DNA of 64,000 bases, taken from Methylibium sp. Root1272 (GTDB lineage: Bacteria; Pseudomonadota; Gammaproteobacteria; Burkholderiales; Burkholderiaceae_C). A program made the position numbers and the translations under genes. Numbering within the stretch: the stretch's first letter is position 1; the number at the start of each line of letters is the position of its first letter. Below are positions 1-9,423 of the stretch, piece after piece. The notes beneath the pieces were generated by a model. It was not told where the DNA came from. It worked only from the letters and a program-made list of their open reading frames with translations, and made no database searches. The DNA lies in contig NZ_LMDY01000001.1 in NCBI RefSeq assembly GCF_001425905.1, forward strand, positions 254,890 through 318,889, given 5' to 3'.

Positions 1-23
1 GCGTGAGCGGCCATCGGGCGCTC

Positions 24-1442
<1,419 letters not shown>

Positions 1443-2729
1443 CTAGGGAGCTCCAGTGGAAGAGCCGCCGATGACGATGGCCCGAAAGTCGTTCACGTTG
1501 GTCAGCGTCGGCCCCGTCACCACCGAGTCGCCGAGCGCCTCGAAGAACCCGTGGCCGTCGTTGTCGTCGAGGCACTCGCGCGGCCTCAGGCCCAGCGCCC
1601 AGGCGCGGGCCAGGGTGTCGGGTGCCAGCACGGCACCGGCGATCTCTTCCTGCCCGTCCACGCCGTCGGTGTCGCCCGCCAGTGCATGGATGCCCGGCTC
1701 GCCATCGAGCGCCAGGCCGAGCGACAGCAGGAACTCGACATTGCGGCCGCCGCGTCCTCCGCCGCGCACGGTGACCGTGGTCTCGCCGCCCGACAGCAGC
1801 ACGCAGGGGCGAGGGAAGGGCTGGTCCCGACGCGCCACCTGCAGCGCGATGCCGGCGAGTGTCTTGGCCACGTCGCGCGCCTCGCCTTCGATCGCGTCGC
1901 CGAGGATGTAGGTTGGCCATCCGGCTGCTCGCGCCACCGTGGCGGCCGCCTCGAGCGCCTTCTGCGGTGTCGCGATGAAGCGCGTCTCGATCGGCGGCAG
2001 GCGCGGGTCGCCGGCCTTGAGGCTCTCGCCTTCGCCGCTTTCCAGCAGCTCGAGCGCGCGCGCCGGCACATCGATCTTGTAGCGACGCAGGAGGCCCAGC
2101 GCATCGGCGCAGGTGGTGGGGTCGGGCACTGTCGGTCCGGAGGCGATGTCGATCGGGTCGTCGCCGGGCACGTCGGACAGCAGCAGGTTGATCACCCGGG
2201 CCGGATGGCAGGCGGCGGCCAGGCGTCCGCCCTTGATGGCCGACAGGTGCCGCCGCACGCAGTTCATCTCGGTGATGCTGGCGCCGCTGGCCAGCAGGGC
2301 GCGGTTGAGCGCCTGCTCGTCGCCGAGGCCCAGGCCAGGCAGCGCCAGCGGCAGCAGCGAAGAGCCGCCGCCGGAGACCAGGCACAGCACCAGGTCGTCC
2401 GCCGTCAGTCCGCGCACGAACTGCAGCAGCCGCCGGGATGCCGTCTCGCCGGCCGCGTCGGGCACCGGGTGCGCAGCCTCGACGATCTCGATGCGCCGGC
2501 ACGGCACCGCGTAGCCGTGGCGGGTGACCACCAGCCCGGAGAGTTCGCCTTGCCAATGGTCTTCGACCGCGCGCGCCATCGCCGCCGAGGCCTTGCCGGC
2601 CCCGATCACCAGCAGGCGGCCCTTGGGCACCGCCGGCAGGTGGCGGGGGACGCACAGGGCCGGCTGCGCCGCGGCCACCGCGGCGTCGAACATCGCGCGC
2701 AGCAGAGCGCGAGGATCGTGCGGCTGCAT
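1443..2729 (-). CDS. ttuD: Glycerate 2-kinase, MOFRL family (TtuD-like)
   Basis: A 428-residue cytoplasmic enzyme of the GckA/TtuD/MOFRL family. These were once annotated as hydroxypyruvate reductases and phosphorylate D-glycerate to 2-phosphoglycerate. Family segments include the N-terminal LVIGAGKASAAMARAVE, the glycine-rich LVSGGGSSLLPLALPG and the C-terminal MOFRL part with LSGGETTVTV and LAGDTDGVDG. The ATG at 2729 is preceded by an AGGAG ribosome site, so much longer upstream readings are not used. It sits between tartrate dehydrogenase and pyruvate kinase: TtuC can yield glycerate from tartrate, this kinase makes 2-phosphoglycerate, and Pyk completes the route after enolase. A 119-bp gap with a GC-rich hairpin separates it from ttuC. 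Confidence 0.92.
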   Translation of the reverse strand: MQPHDPRALLRAMFDAAVAAAQPALCVPRHLPAVPKGRLLVIGAGKASAAMARAVEDHWQGELSGLVVTRHGYAVPCRRIEIVEAAHPVPDAAGETASRRLLQFVRGLTADDLVLCLVSGGGSSLLPLALPGLGLGDEQALNRALLASGASITEMNCVRRHLSAIKGGRLAAACHPARVINLLLSDVPGDDPIDIASGPTVPDPTTCADALGLLRRYKIDVPARALELLESGEGESLKAGDPRLPPIETRFIATPQKALEAAATVARAAGWPTYILGDAIEGEARDVAKTLAGIALQVARRDQPFPRPCVLLSGGETTVTVRGGGRGGRNVEFLLSLGLALDGEPGIHALAGDTDGVDGQEEIAGAVLAPDTLARAWALGLRPRECLDDNDGHGFFEALGDSVVTGPTLTNVNDFRAIVIGGSSTGAP

Positions 2730-2816
2730 CTTTTTGTCTCCTGCTGGATGCGTGGGCGTGAGCCGGTCCCGCAGCTCGTGGCGGCTGCTTGGGGCGGAGC
2801 GGTGAAGGGGTCGGTG

Positions 2817-2835
2817 GCGCGCCGCTTTGGCGCGC
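2817..2835 (-). other. GC-rich hairpin between ttuC and ttuD
   Basis: GCGCGCC (2817-2823) and GGCGCGC (2829-2835) form a perfect 7-bp stem with a 5-nt loop, 13 nt after the ttuC stop codon on the transcribed strand. No T-run follows, so it does not look like a classical intrinsic terminator. It may stabilise the ttuC 3' end or lower read-through into ttuD-pyk; that role is inference. Confidence 0.35.
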
Positions 2836-2848
2836 GGCCTCGGTGGCC

Positions 2849-3937
2849 TCAGGCCGCCTTGCGCTGCGCGCTGGCGGCCAGCAGGCCGCACACCGCCTGC
2901 GTGACCTCGGCCGTGGTGGCCTGACCGCCCAGGTCGCGGGTGTGCAGCGCCGGGTTGGCGGTGACCTGCTCGATGGCCTGCATCACGCGCTGGGCGGCGT
3001 CGGCTTCGCCCAGGTGCTCGAGCAGCATCACGACCGACCAGAAGGTGCCGACCGGATTGGCCAGGCCCTTGCCCATGATGTCGAAGGCCGAACCGTGGAT
3101 GGGCTCGAACATCGACGGGTAGCGGTGCTCGGGATCGATGTTGCCGGTGGGCGCGATGCCCAGGCTGCCGGCCAGCGCCGCGGCCAGGTCGCTCAGGATG
3201 TCGGCATGCAGGTTGGTCGCCACGATGGTGTCGAGCGACGCCGGGCGGTTGATCATGCGGGCGGTCGACGCGTCGACGAGCTCCTTGTCCCAGGTGACGT
3301 CCGGGAACTCCTTGGAGATCTGCAGCGCGATCTCGTCCCACATCACCATGGCATGGCGCTGGGCGTTGCTCTTGGTGATGACCGTGAGTAGCTTGCGGGG
3401 ACGCGACTGCGCCAGCTTGAACGCGAAACGCATGATGCGTTCGACGCCAGCGCGGGTCATCATCGATACGTCGGTGGCGGCCTCGATCGGGTGGCCCTGG
3501 TGCACTCGGCCACCGACACCGGAGTACTCGCCTTCGGAGTTCTCGCGCACGATCACCCAGTTCAGGTCATCGGGGCCGCAGCGCTTGAGCGGCCCGTCGA
3601 TGCCCGGCAGGATGCGCGTGGGGCGCACGTTGGCGTACTGGTCGAAGCCCTGGCAGATCTTCAGGCGCAGGCCCCACAGCGTGATGTGGTCGGGGATGTG
3701 CGGGTCACCGGCCGAGCCGAACAGGATCGCGTCCTTGTCGCGCAGCGCGTTGAGGCCGTCGTCCGGCATCATCACGCCATGTTCGCGGAAGTAGTCGCCA
3801 CCCCAGTCGAAGTTCTCGAACTCGAAGCGGAAGGCCTTGCTGGTACTGGCCAGGGCTTCCAGCACCTGCTGACCGGCGGGAACGACTTCCTTGCCGATGC
3901 CGTCTCCGGGGATCGTGGCGATGCGATAGCTCTTCAT
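2849..3937 (-). CDS. ttuC: Tartrate dehydrogenase/decarboxylase, D-malate dehydrogenase family
   Basis: A 362-residue NAD- and metal-dependent beta-decarboxylating dehydrogenase of the isocitrate/isopropylmalate dehydrogenase superfamily. The opening RIATIPGDGIGKEVVPAG is diagnostic. Further family marks are the substrate-binding ENSEGEYSG, the catalytic TKSNAQ segment and the C-terminal EPIHGSAFDIMGKG. Enzymes of this subgroup act on tartrate, D-malate and meso-tartrate, giving oxaloglycolate, pyruvate or glycerate. The start is supported by GGAG nine bases upstream. It is the first gene of the ttuC-ttuD-pyk operon and is transcribed away from a LysR-type gene. No tartrate transporter (ttuB-like) lies next to it. 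Substrate preference among tartrate and malate isomers cannot be fixed from sequence. Confidence 0.93.
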   Translation of the reverse strand: MKSYRIATIPGDGIGKEVVPAGQQVLEALASTSKAFRFEFENFDWGGDYFREHGVMMPDDGLNALRDKDAILFGSAGDPHIPDHITLWGLRLKICQGFDQYANVRPTRILPGIDGPLKRCGPDDLNWVIVRENSEGEYSGVGGRVHQGHPIEAATDVSMMTRAGVERIMRFAFKLAQSRPRKLLTVITKSNAQRHAMVMWDEIALQISKEFPDVTWDKELVDASTARMINRPASLDTIVATNLHADILSDLAAALAGSLGIAPTGNIDPEHRYPSMFEPIHGSAFDIMGKGLANPVGTFWSVVMLLEHLGEADAAQRVMQAIEQVTANPALHTRDLGGQATTAEVTQAVCGLLAASAQRKAA

Positions 3938-4019
3938 GGGGGTCTCCGTGTGGGGTGGGGCGGTGTGGAGACTTTAGGAACTGGACGCCCTGCGTTCGCA
4001 CCGCTAAAGTGAATCCATC

Positions 4020-4036
4020 GTTAACCTGAAACTAAC
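4020..4036. promoter_or_regulatory. LysR-type operator between ttuC and its regulator
   Basis: GTTA-N9-TAAC is a perfect interrupted inverted repeat that contains a T-N11-A LysR box. It lies 12 bp before the regulator start and about 80 bp upstream of ttuC. This is the expected place for an autoregulatory LysR site that also activates the divergent operon. Confidence 0.55.
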
Positions 4037-4048
4037 AATGGAACGCTG

Positions 4049-4978
4049 ATGTCGAGCGGCATCCAACCCTCGGATCTGGGCTTCTTCTCCGTGCTCGCCG
4101 GGGCGGGCAGCCTGAGCGCGGCAGCGCGGGAGCTGGGCATCACCACGCCGGCCGTCAGCAAGCACCTGGCGCTGATGGAGTCGCGCGTCGGCGTGTCGCT
4201 GGTGAACCGCACCACGCGGCGCATGAGCCTCACGCCGGAGGGCGAGGTCTACCTCGAGCATGCGCGGCGCATCCTCGGCGAGATCAACGACATGGAGGAG
4301 CTGATCGGCGTGGCCAAGGCCACGCCGAAGGGCCTGCTGAGAGTGAACGCCACGCTTGGCTTCGGGCGCAGCCATGTGGCGCCGCTGATCTCGCGCTTCG
4401 TGCGCAAGTACCCCGACGTGGAGGTGCAGCTGCAGCTGTCGGTCAACCCGCCGCCACTGACGGAAGATGCCTTCGACGTCTGCATCCGCTTCGGTGCGCC
4501 ACCGGATTCGCGCGTGATCGCCCGGCACATCGCGCCGAACCGGCGCCTGCTGTGTGCGGCGCCGGCCTACCTGGCCCGGCGCGGCATCCCCAAGACCCCG
4601 AACGACCTGACCCGGCACAACTGCATCGGCATCCGACAGGGCGAGGAGGCCTACGGCCTGTGGCGCTTGTCGAGCGGGCGTGGCCGCAACGCCAGCACCG
4701 AGGCCGTGAAGACCCGCGGCAACCTGACCACCAACGACGGCGAGATCGCGGTCAACTGGGCACTCGACGGCCACGGCATCCTGATGCGCGCCGAATGGGA
4801 CATCGAACGCCACCTCAGGAACGGCCGTCTCGTGCAGGTGCTGCCGCAGTACTTCACGCCCGACGCGGACATCCATGCGATCTATCCGCAGCGCCACCAA
4901 CTGGCCGCGCGCGTGCGTGCCTTCGTGGACTTCGTGGCGCTGTCGTTCAGCCAGCAGGCTGCGACCGGCAAGGGCTAG
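4049..4978 (+). CDS. LysR-family transcriptional regulator of the ttu operon
   Basis: A 309-residue LysR regulator. The N-terminal winged helix-turn-helix spans about residues 8-65 and contains GSLSAAARELGITTPAVSKHL in essence (SAAARELGITTPAVSK). A periplasmic-binding-protein-like effector domain occupies about residues 90-295. It is divergent from ttuC with a T-N11-A site between them, as ttuA is in Agrobacterium vitis, so it probably activates ttuC-ttuD-pyk in response to tartrate or a related hydroxy acid. A four-codon ORF (ATG at 4038, stop TGA at 4047-4049) overlaps the start codon as TGATG and could couple translation. The regulator identity is firm; the ligand is inferred. Confidence 0.93.
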   Translation: MSSGIQPSDLGFFSVLAGAGSLSAAARELGITTPAVSKHLALMESRVGVSLVNRTTRRMSLTPEGEVYLEHARRILGEINDMEELIGVAKATPKGLLRVNATLGFGRSHVAPLISRFVRKYPDVEVQLQLSVNPPPLTEDAFDVCIRFGAPPDSRVIARHIAPNRRLLCAAPAYLARRGIPKTPNDLTRHNCIGIRQGEEAYGLWRLSSGRGRNASTEAVKTRGNLTTNDGEIAVNWALDGHGILMRAEWDIERHLRNGRLVQVLPQYFTPDADIHAIYPQRHQLAARVRAFVDFVALSFSQQAATGKG

Positions 4979-5009
4979 GATCGACCGCTTCCCAAGCAAC
5001 GAGGCCCGC

Positions 5010-5648
5010 ATGCCCGAGAACCCAACACCACAGCCGCCTCGCCATCTGTCGATGATCCGCGGCTTCCATCTCGCGGACTTCGTGACCCTGGGCAACGCCG
5101 CCTGCGGCACGGCCGGCGTGTTCCTGGCGATGGTGTACGTGGGCAGCGGCGAGCTGGCCGACTTCCTGTGGGCCGCCGCGATGGCGCCACTGGCCTTCGC
5201 GTTCGACTGGCTCGACGGCCGCGTGGCACGCTGGCGGCAGCAGCACTCGGCGCTGGGCCGCGAGCTCGATTCGCTGGCCGACGTGATCTCCTTCGGCGTG
5301 GCGCCGGCCGCGCTGGCGTTCGCCGGCGGCCTGCGCGGCGGTTGGGACGTGGTGGTGCTGATCTACTTCGTGTGCTGCGGCGTGAGCCGCCTGGCGCGCT
5401 ACAACGTGACGGCCGAGAGCCTGTCGGCCGGCGCCGCCAAGGTGCCTTACTTCGAGGGCACGCCCATTCCCACCAGCGTGGTGCTGACCGCGGTGCTCGC
5501 GGCGATCGCGTGGCAGCATGGGCTCACGCCGCCGTTGCCCGGCGGCGCCTGGTCCATCGCCGGCTGGACGCTGCACCCGCTGGTGCTGATGTTCGCGCTG
5601 TCGGGCACCTTGATGATCAGCAAGACGCTGCGCGTTCCGAAGATTTGA
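5010..5648 (+). CDS. pssA: CDP-diacylglycerol-serine O-phosphatidyltransferase
   Basis: An inner-membrane enzyme of 212 residues that joins CDP-diacylglycerol and L-serine into phosphatidylserine, the precursor of phosphatidylethanolamine. The CDP-alcohol phosphotransferase signature is complete: DGRVAR, then eight residues, then G-x3-D-x3-D (GRELDSLAD). Several hydrophobic segments follow, as in the small type II PssA proteins. The ATG at 5010 begins just before the recognised N-terminus; the longer frame reading upstream lies inside the LysR gene and is rejected. It stands 31 bp after lysR. A perfect GC-rich hairpin 40 bp downstream may mark the transcript end. Confidence 0.93.
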   Translation: MPENPTPQPPRHLSMIRGFHLADFVTLGNAACGTAGVFLAMVYVGSGELADFLWAAAMAPLAFAFDWLDGRVARWRQQHSALGRELDSLADVISFGVAPAALAFAGGLRGGWDVVVLIYFVCCGVSRLARYNVTAESLSAGAAKVPYFEGTPIPTSVVLTAVLAAIAWQHGLTPPLPGGAWSIAGWTLHPLVLMFALSGTLMISKTLRVPKI

Positions 5649-5688
5649 GCGTTCGCAGGGCGCTGGCTCCTGGCCTGCCGCCCGTCGG

Positions 5689-5715
5689 GCCGGGCGAGGG
5701 CTGGCTTCGCCCGGC
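5689..5715 (+). terminator. Possible terminator hairpin after pssA
   Basis: GCCGGGCGA and TCGCCCGGC form a perfect 9-bp stem with a 9-nt loop between pssA and azlC. No T-run follows, so it may be an imperfect terminator or a 3'-end stabiliser. Confidence 0.4.
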
Positions 5716-5770
5716 TGCAGGGCCGGTGCGGCGTGCCTGCAGACGAATGCCCCCTGGGTGAGGACCAACG

Positions 5771-6496
5771 ATGAGCGATGCAGAGACCGAAGCGAAACTG
5801 AGCGAGATCGACCGTCAGCTGGTGTGGCAGGGCTTCAAGCAAATGATGCCCCTTGCCGCCTTCGTGATCGTATTCGGTGCCGCGTTCGGCCTGGCCGCGG
5901 TGCAGGTCGGGCTGGACAGCCCCTTGATCTTCTTCATGAGCGCGACGGTCTTTGCCGGCGTCGCGCAGTTCGCCGTGCTGGATTTGTGGGGGTCCCACCT
6001 ACCGATCATCACATTGGCGATGACCGTGTTCGCCATCAATGCGCGGCACCTGCTGATGGGTGCAACCCTCTACCCCTGGCTGCGCCACATGCCGACGACC
6101 CGGCGCTATGGCGTGATGGTGCTGGCGTCCGATGCGAACTGGGCCATGACCATGCAGGCGCTCGCGCGGGGGCAAGCCGGCTTCGGTCTGTTGCTGGGCG
6201 GTGGCCTGGCCCTCTGGCTGTCCTGGGTGCTGGGGACGGTGCTCGGCACCTACTTCGGCGGCGCCGTCCAGGATCCAAGGCGGTACGGAATGGACATGGT
6301 GATGGGCTGCTTCCTGCTGGCCATGGTGGCGGATGGCCCCAAGAACTATCGAATGCTCGTCATCTGGGGCGTCGCTGCCGCTTCATCCCTGCTGGCCCAC
6401 CGGTACCTGGCCAACAACAGCCACGTCGTGGTGGGGGCCCTGGCGGGCGGCCTGGTGGGTGCGATCTGGACGGAAGAAAAAGATGTTGAGCATTGA
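5771..6496 (+). CDS. azlC: AzlC-family branched-chain amino acid exporter, large subunit
   Basis: A 241-residue polytopic inner-membrane protein. Features typical of AzlC/YgaZ are the segment MPLAAFVIVFGAAFGLAA, the conserved FAGVAQFAVLDLW and the FAINARHLLMGA motif. With AzlD it forms an exporter for branched-chain amino acids or analogues. It overlaps azlD by 14 bp, so the subunits are translationally coupled. A GAGGA ribosome site precedes the ATG. Substrate is inferred from the family only. Confidence 0.9.
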   Translation: MSDAETEAKLSEIDRQLVWQGFKQMMPLAAFVIVFGAAFGLAAVQVGLDSPLIFFMSATVFAGVAQFAVLDLWGSHLPIITLAMTVFAINARHLLMGATLYPWLRHMPTTRRYGVMVLASDANWAMTMQALARGQAGFGLLLGGGLALWLSWVLGTVLGTYFGGAVQDPRRYGMDMVMGCFLLAMVADGPKNYRMLVIWGVAAASSLLAHRYLANNSHVVVGALAGGLVGAIWTEEKDVEH

Positions 6497-6794
6497 TACG
6501 CTGGGTTTCGGATCGCTGGTGGTCGTGTTGATCATGGCGATCGTGACACTGGCAACGCGGTGGGGCGGCGTGTTCGTCATGGCCTATGTGCCCATCGGCC
6601 ACCGGATGCGGCAGTTCATCGGCGCGATGTCCGGTTCGGTCCTGGTGGCCGTGCTCGCACCGCTCGCCATGGACGGCGACGGCGGCGCAAGGCTGGCCCT
6701 GGCGACCACGGCCATCGCCATGCTGCTGCTGAAGAAACCGCTGCCGGCCATCGCCGCCGGCATGGTGGCCGCCGCGATATTCCGGCACTTCTGA
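6483..6794 (+). CDS. azlD: AzlD-family branched-chain amino acid exporter, small subunit
   Basis: A 103-residue membrane protein with about four hydrophobic segments and the central GAMSGSVLVAVLAP-like stretch of AzlD/YgaH proteins. The ATG at 6483 lies inside the 3' end of azlC, in another frame, which is usual for this pair. A longer in-frame reading begins within azlC but lacks family support. It ends the azlCD operon; a regulatory region for lpxO follows. Confidence 0.88.
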   Translation: MLSIDTLGFGSLVVVLIMAIVTLATRWGGVFVMAYVPIGHRMRQFIGAMSGSVLVAVLAPLAMDGDGGARLALATTAIAMLLLKKPLPAIAAGMVAAAIFRHF

Positions 6795-6934
6795 CGCGAC
6801 CGGCGGCGCATGCGAGCGTCAGTGCCGCCGTTGCCGCTTCACGCGCGCCGCTGATGAAGAATCTGTCCGAACTGCTTGCCGGACGGGAGCGAGCCCCGTT
6901 CGAGCTGCACTACAGCGCCCGGACGCCCGCCACC

Positions 6935-6968
6935 GGTAAGTGTCCGGAAAGTGATGCCCCTCGACAAT
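6935..6968 (+). promoter_or_regulatory. Tandem-hexamer response-regulator promoter of lpxO
   Basis: GGTAAG (6935-6940), a 5-nt spacer and GGAAAG (6946-6951) form a direct repeat with an 11-bp period. A -10-like GACAAT (6963-6968) follows after exactly 11 nt. The same architecture occurs at three other promoters in this window (mipA, the RND operon and mlaA). OmpR-family regulators such as PhoP and PmrA bind hexamer-N5-hexamer repeats at this distance from the -10. Confidence 0.7.
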
Positions 6969-6976
6969 CCAACCCA

Positions 6977-7018
6977 ATGCACCCTACAGCGGTTCCTTGC
7001 CGCCTTCCCTTGCCATGA
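6977..7018 (+). CDS. Possible 13-residue leader peptide coupled to lpxO
   Basis: An ATG 8 nt after the -10-like GACAAT opens a 13-codon ORF (MHPTAVPCRLPLP) whose TGA overlaps the lpxO start codon as ATGA. If the transcript starts near 6975-6977 the ORF would be leaderless and would deliver ribosomes to lpxO, which has no clear Shine-Dalgarno sequence. It could be chance; no expression evidence is available. Confidence 0.4.
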   Translation: MHPTAVPCRLPLP

Positions 7019-7989
7019 GCTACAGCCTGCTGGCCATGGGCTTCGTCGCGGCCGTCTCGGCCGGGTCCGTTGCCTACGTCTACCGCTGGCGCGGCACTGC
7101 CCGCTATGCCAGCTTCGCTCAGTACATGCGCAAGAGCTGGCCTGTCTTCGCGCCGTTGAACTGCCTGATGTACATGTCGACTCGGGCCTGGGCTCGCAAA
7201 CCGGTGCTGGATGCCGACTACCTGAAGAACATCGGCGTCCTGCGAGCCAACTGGATGACCCTGCGTGACGAGGCGCTGGCGCTTCAGTCGACCGGCGCGT
7301 TCGAAGCCGCCAAGGAGCCGGACTCGGTCGGCTACTACGACGTCGGGTTCCGAACGTTCTACAAGCGCGGATGGAGCAAGTTCTACCTGAAGTGGTACGG
7401 CACCACCCACAAGTCGGCGCAGCGGCTGTGCCCGAAAACGCTGGCGTTGCTCGATCAGGTGCCGGAGATCCGGGGGGCCATGTTCTCCATCTTGCCGCCA
7501 GGAGCCGAACTGTCGCTGCATTCGGATCCGATGGCCTGCTCGCTTCGGTATCACCTTGCGCTGGTGACACCGAACTCGGAGCGATGCCACATCAACGTCG
7601 ACGGCCAACCCTGCGCCTGGTACGACGGCCAGGATTTCGTGTTCGACGAGACCTATCCGCACCATGCGCGCAACGAGACCGACGTGCCGCGCATCATCCT
7701 GCTGTGTGATGTGGATCGCCCGATGAACGCCATCGGGCGTCTTCTGCGTGCCGCCTACTTCTGCATCGCCAAGGGAACCGTCGTTCCCAACACGCCGGAG
7801 GATCGACGCGGGCTGTTCAGCGCACTGTTCTCCAGTGTCGAGCCCTGGCGTCGGAAGACGTTGAAGCTGCGCGAGGGGCACCGCCGCGTCTACAAGACCC
7901 TGAAGTTCACGCTCAACACGACGCTGCTGGGCGCGCTGGGGGCGTTCGTCTTCGCCGTCTTCAATGTCGTCGAGTGGATCCTTCTCTGA
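7015..7989 (+). CDS. lpxO: Lipid A 2-hydroxylase (aspartyl/asparaginyl beta-hydroxylase family)
   Basis: An Fe(II)/2-oxoglutarate dioxygenase of 324 residues that places a 2-hydroxyl on a secondary acyl chain of lipid A at the cytoplasmic face of the inner membrane. It has an N-terminal hydrophobic anchor (about residues 4-24), the iron-binding HSD at 169-171 and a second histidine in the segment ETYPHHARN (216-217). The surrounding SLRYHLALVTPN, FDETY and CDVDRPM segments are those of LpxO. A C-terminal membrane segment lies near residues 297-324. ATG 7015 is chosen over an upstream TTG at 6997 because it overlaps a small leader ORF as ATGA. It converges on the histidine kinase gene with only 3 bp between. 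A response-regulator-type promoter lies upstream. Confidence 0.9.
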   Translation: MSYSLLAMGFVAAVSAGSVAYVYRWRGTARYASFAQYMRKSWPVFAPLNCLMYMSTRAWARKPVLDADYLKNIGVLRANWMTLRDEALALQSTGAFEAAKEPDSVGYYDVGFRTFYKRGWSKFYLKWYGTTHKSAQRLCPKTLALLDQVPEIRGAMFSILPPGAELSLHSDPMACSLRYHLALVTPNSERCHINVDGQPCAWYDGQDFVFDETYPHHARNETDVPRIILLCDVDRPMNAIGRLLRAAYFCIAKGTVVPNTPEDRRGLFSALFSSVEPWRRKTLKLREGHRRVYKTLKFTLNTTLLGALGAFVFAVFNVVEWILL

Positions 7990-7992
7990 GCC

Positions 7993-9423
7993 TCACGCCG
8001 GCACATCGGCTTGCGCCGAGCTTGAGCTCGAAACCACGACCCGCAGCCCCGGCTCCGCCCGATGGGCACGAAGCTCCCATCCATGGGCCAGCGCGATCTC
8101 CTGGCAGATGGTCAGGCCCAGGCCGGCACCATCGTCGCGGCGATGGGGTCCGCGCCAGAAGCGGGCAAAGATCTTCGATAGTTGATCCTGCGGCACGCCC
8201 GGCCCCCAATCGCGCACCGACAGGGTGGTGGCGTCGAACTCCACGCTCACGAGTGTTCCCGCCGCCGTGTGCTGAATCGCGTTCTCCAGCAAGTTCTTCA
8301 ACAGCGTGAACAGCGCCCCATGGTCGGCCTGCCAGGAGACGTCGACGGTCCGCTGCGGAAGCTCCAGGCGCACGCTCGCAGCGTCCGCCATGCGCTGCAA
8401 GTAGCTGGCCGCTTCGTGCACCACGTCGTGCATGTCGATGAGCGTGGGTCGATAGTTCTGCACTTCGCTCGCTTCGGCCAGATGAAGCAGTTGCTGCACC
8501 TGCCGACTCATGTGTTCGACATCGCGAAGCAGCATGCTGCGGTCGGCAGAGTGCGGGCTGAGTTCGACCTGCGCACGCACCAGTGCGAGCGGCGTCTTGA
8601 GCTCATGGGCTGCGGTCGCCAGAAACTCCTGCTGGATGCGGTAGCCCTGTTCCAGGCGTTCGAGAACCCGGTTGAAGCTGTCCACCAGCGGCGTGATCTC
8701 GCTCGGCACCGCCTGGGTCGGCAGTCGTGCGTGCAGCGAGCGCGGGGAGATCTCGGCAGCGGCCTCCGAGAGCCGCCGCACCGGCTTCAGGGCCAGCCTC
8801 AGCGCGACGTAGACGCAGGGGCCGAAGACGAAGAGCAGCACCAGGATGAACAAGGTCACTCCGGCCCCGGTGAACGGCAGCGCGAAGGCCTGGTACATGA
8901 GGTGCATGAACCGGCGGCTGACCGCCATCTGCAGGTACCAGACCTGGCCGTTGCGCTCCACGGCCTCGGTGGCACCGCGCATCGCAACCCCCTCGTGCTC
9001 GAACTCGAAGCGCCCCGGCTTCGGCGGACCCGCGGCACCCGCTTCAGGCCAGAACGTCGCGCCGGCGGCGGAGTACAGAACGACCTTCCCCGATGCGTCC
9101 AGCACACGGTACGCGGCCTCCTGCTTCAGGCTCTCGAAGATCCACTCGAGGTTGAAGTCCTCCTGGAGGTCGAAGCTGAAGTTGCGATCGAGCCGGTTGT
9201 CGCCGACGCCGATGGGTACGCCGCCGCTGTCGAACCTGAGCTCTTCTGCCATGTCCCGGGTGGCGTCGGCCACGTCCAGCCCGGACAGCACGTCGCCTTG
9301 CGTGGAGACGATCGCAATGGCCGTCGCCACGATGAGAAGGACGCTGAGCACAGCGCCGATCACATAGGCGATCAGGACCTTGACGCTGAGGCTATTCAGC
9401 CAGTGCATCTTCACGAAGCGCAT
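7993..9423 (-). CDS. Envelope-sensing histidine kinase (OmpR-type two-component system)
   Basis: A 476-residue membrane kinase. Transmembrane segments lie at about 12-38 and 182-212 and flank a periplasmic sensor of roughly 140 residues. A HAMP linker follows, then the HisKA phosphoacceptor in ATAAHELKTPLA (His273), and an ATP-binding domain with N box NLLENAIQH, G1 DWGPGVP and G2 GAGLGLT. It is the third gene of the mipA-RR-HK operon and overlaps the regulator gene by 32 bp (or 17 bp if the second ATG at 9408 is used). The domain order fits QseC/PmrB-like kinases. Ligand unknown; its setting beside MipA, LpxO, an RND pump and MlaA points to outer-membrane or cationic-compound stress. Confidence 0.93.
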   Translation of the reverse strand: MRFVKMHWLNSLSVKVLIAYVIGAVLSVLLIVATAIAIVSTQGDVLSGLDVADATRDMAEELRFDSGGVPIGVGDNRLDRNFSFDLQEDFNLEWIFESLKQEAAYRVLDASGKVVLYSAAGATFWPEAGAAGPPKPGRFEFEHEGVAMRGATEAVERNGQVWYLQMAVSRRFMHLMYQAFALPFTGAGVTLFILVLLFVFGPCVYVALRLALKPVRRLSEAAAEISPRSLHARLPTQAVPSEITPLVDSFNRVLERLEQGYRIQQEFLATAAHELKTPLALVRAQVELSPHSADRSMLLRDVEHMSRQVQQLLHLAEASEVQNYRPTLIDMHDVVHEAASYLQRMADAASVRLELPQRTVDVSWQADHGALFTLLKNLLENAIQHTAAGTLVSVEFDATTLSVRDWGPGVPQDQLSKIFARFWRGPHRRDDGAGLGLTICQEIALAHGWELRAHRAEPGLRVVVSSSSSAQADVPA

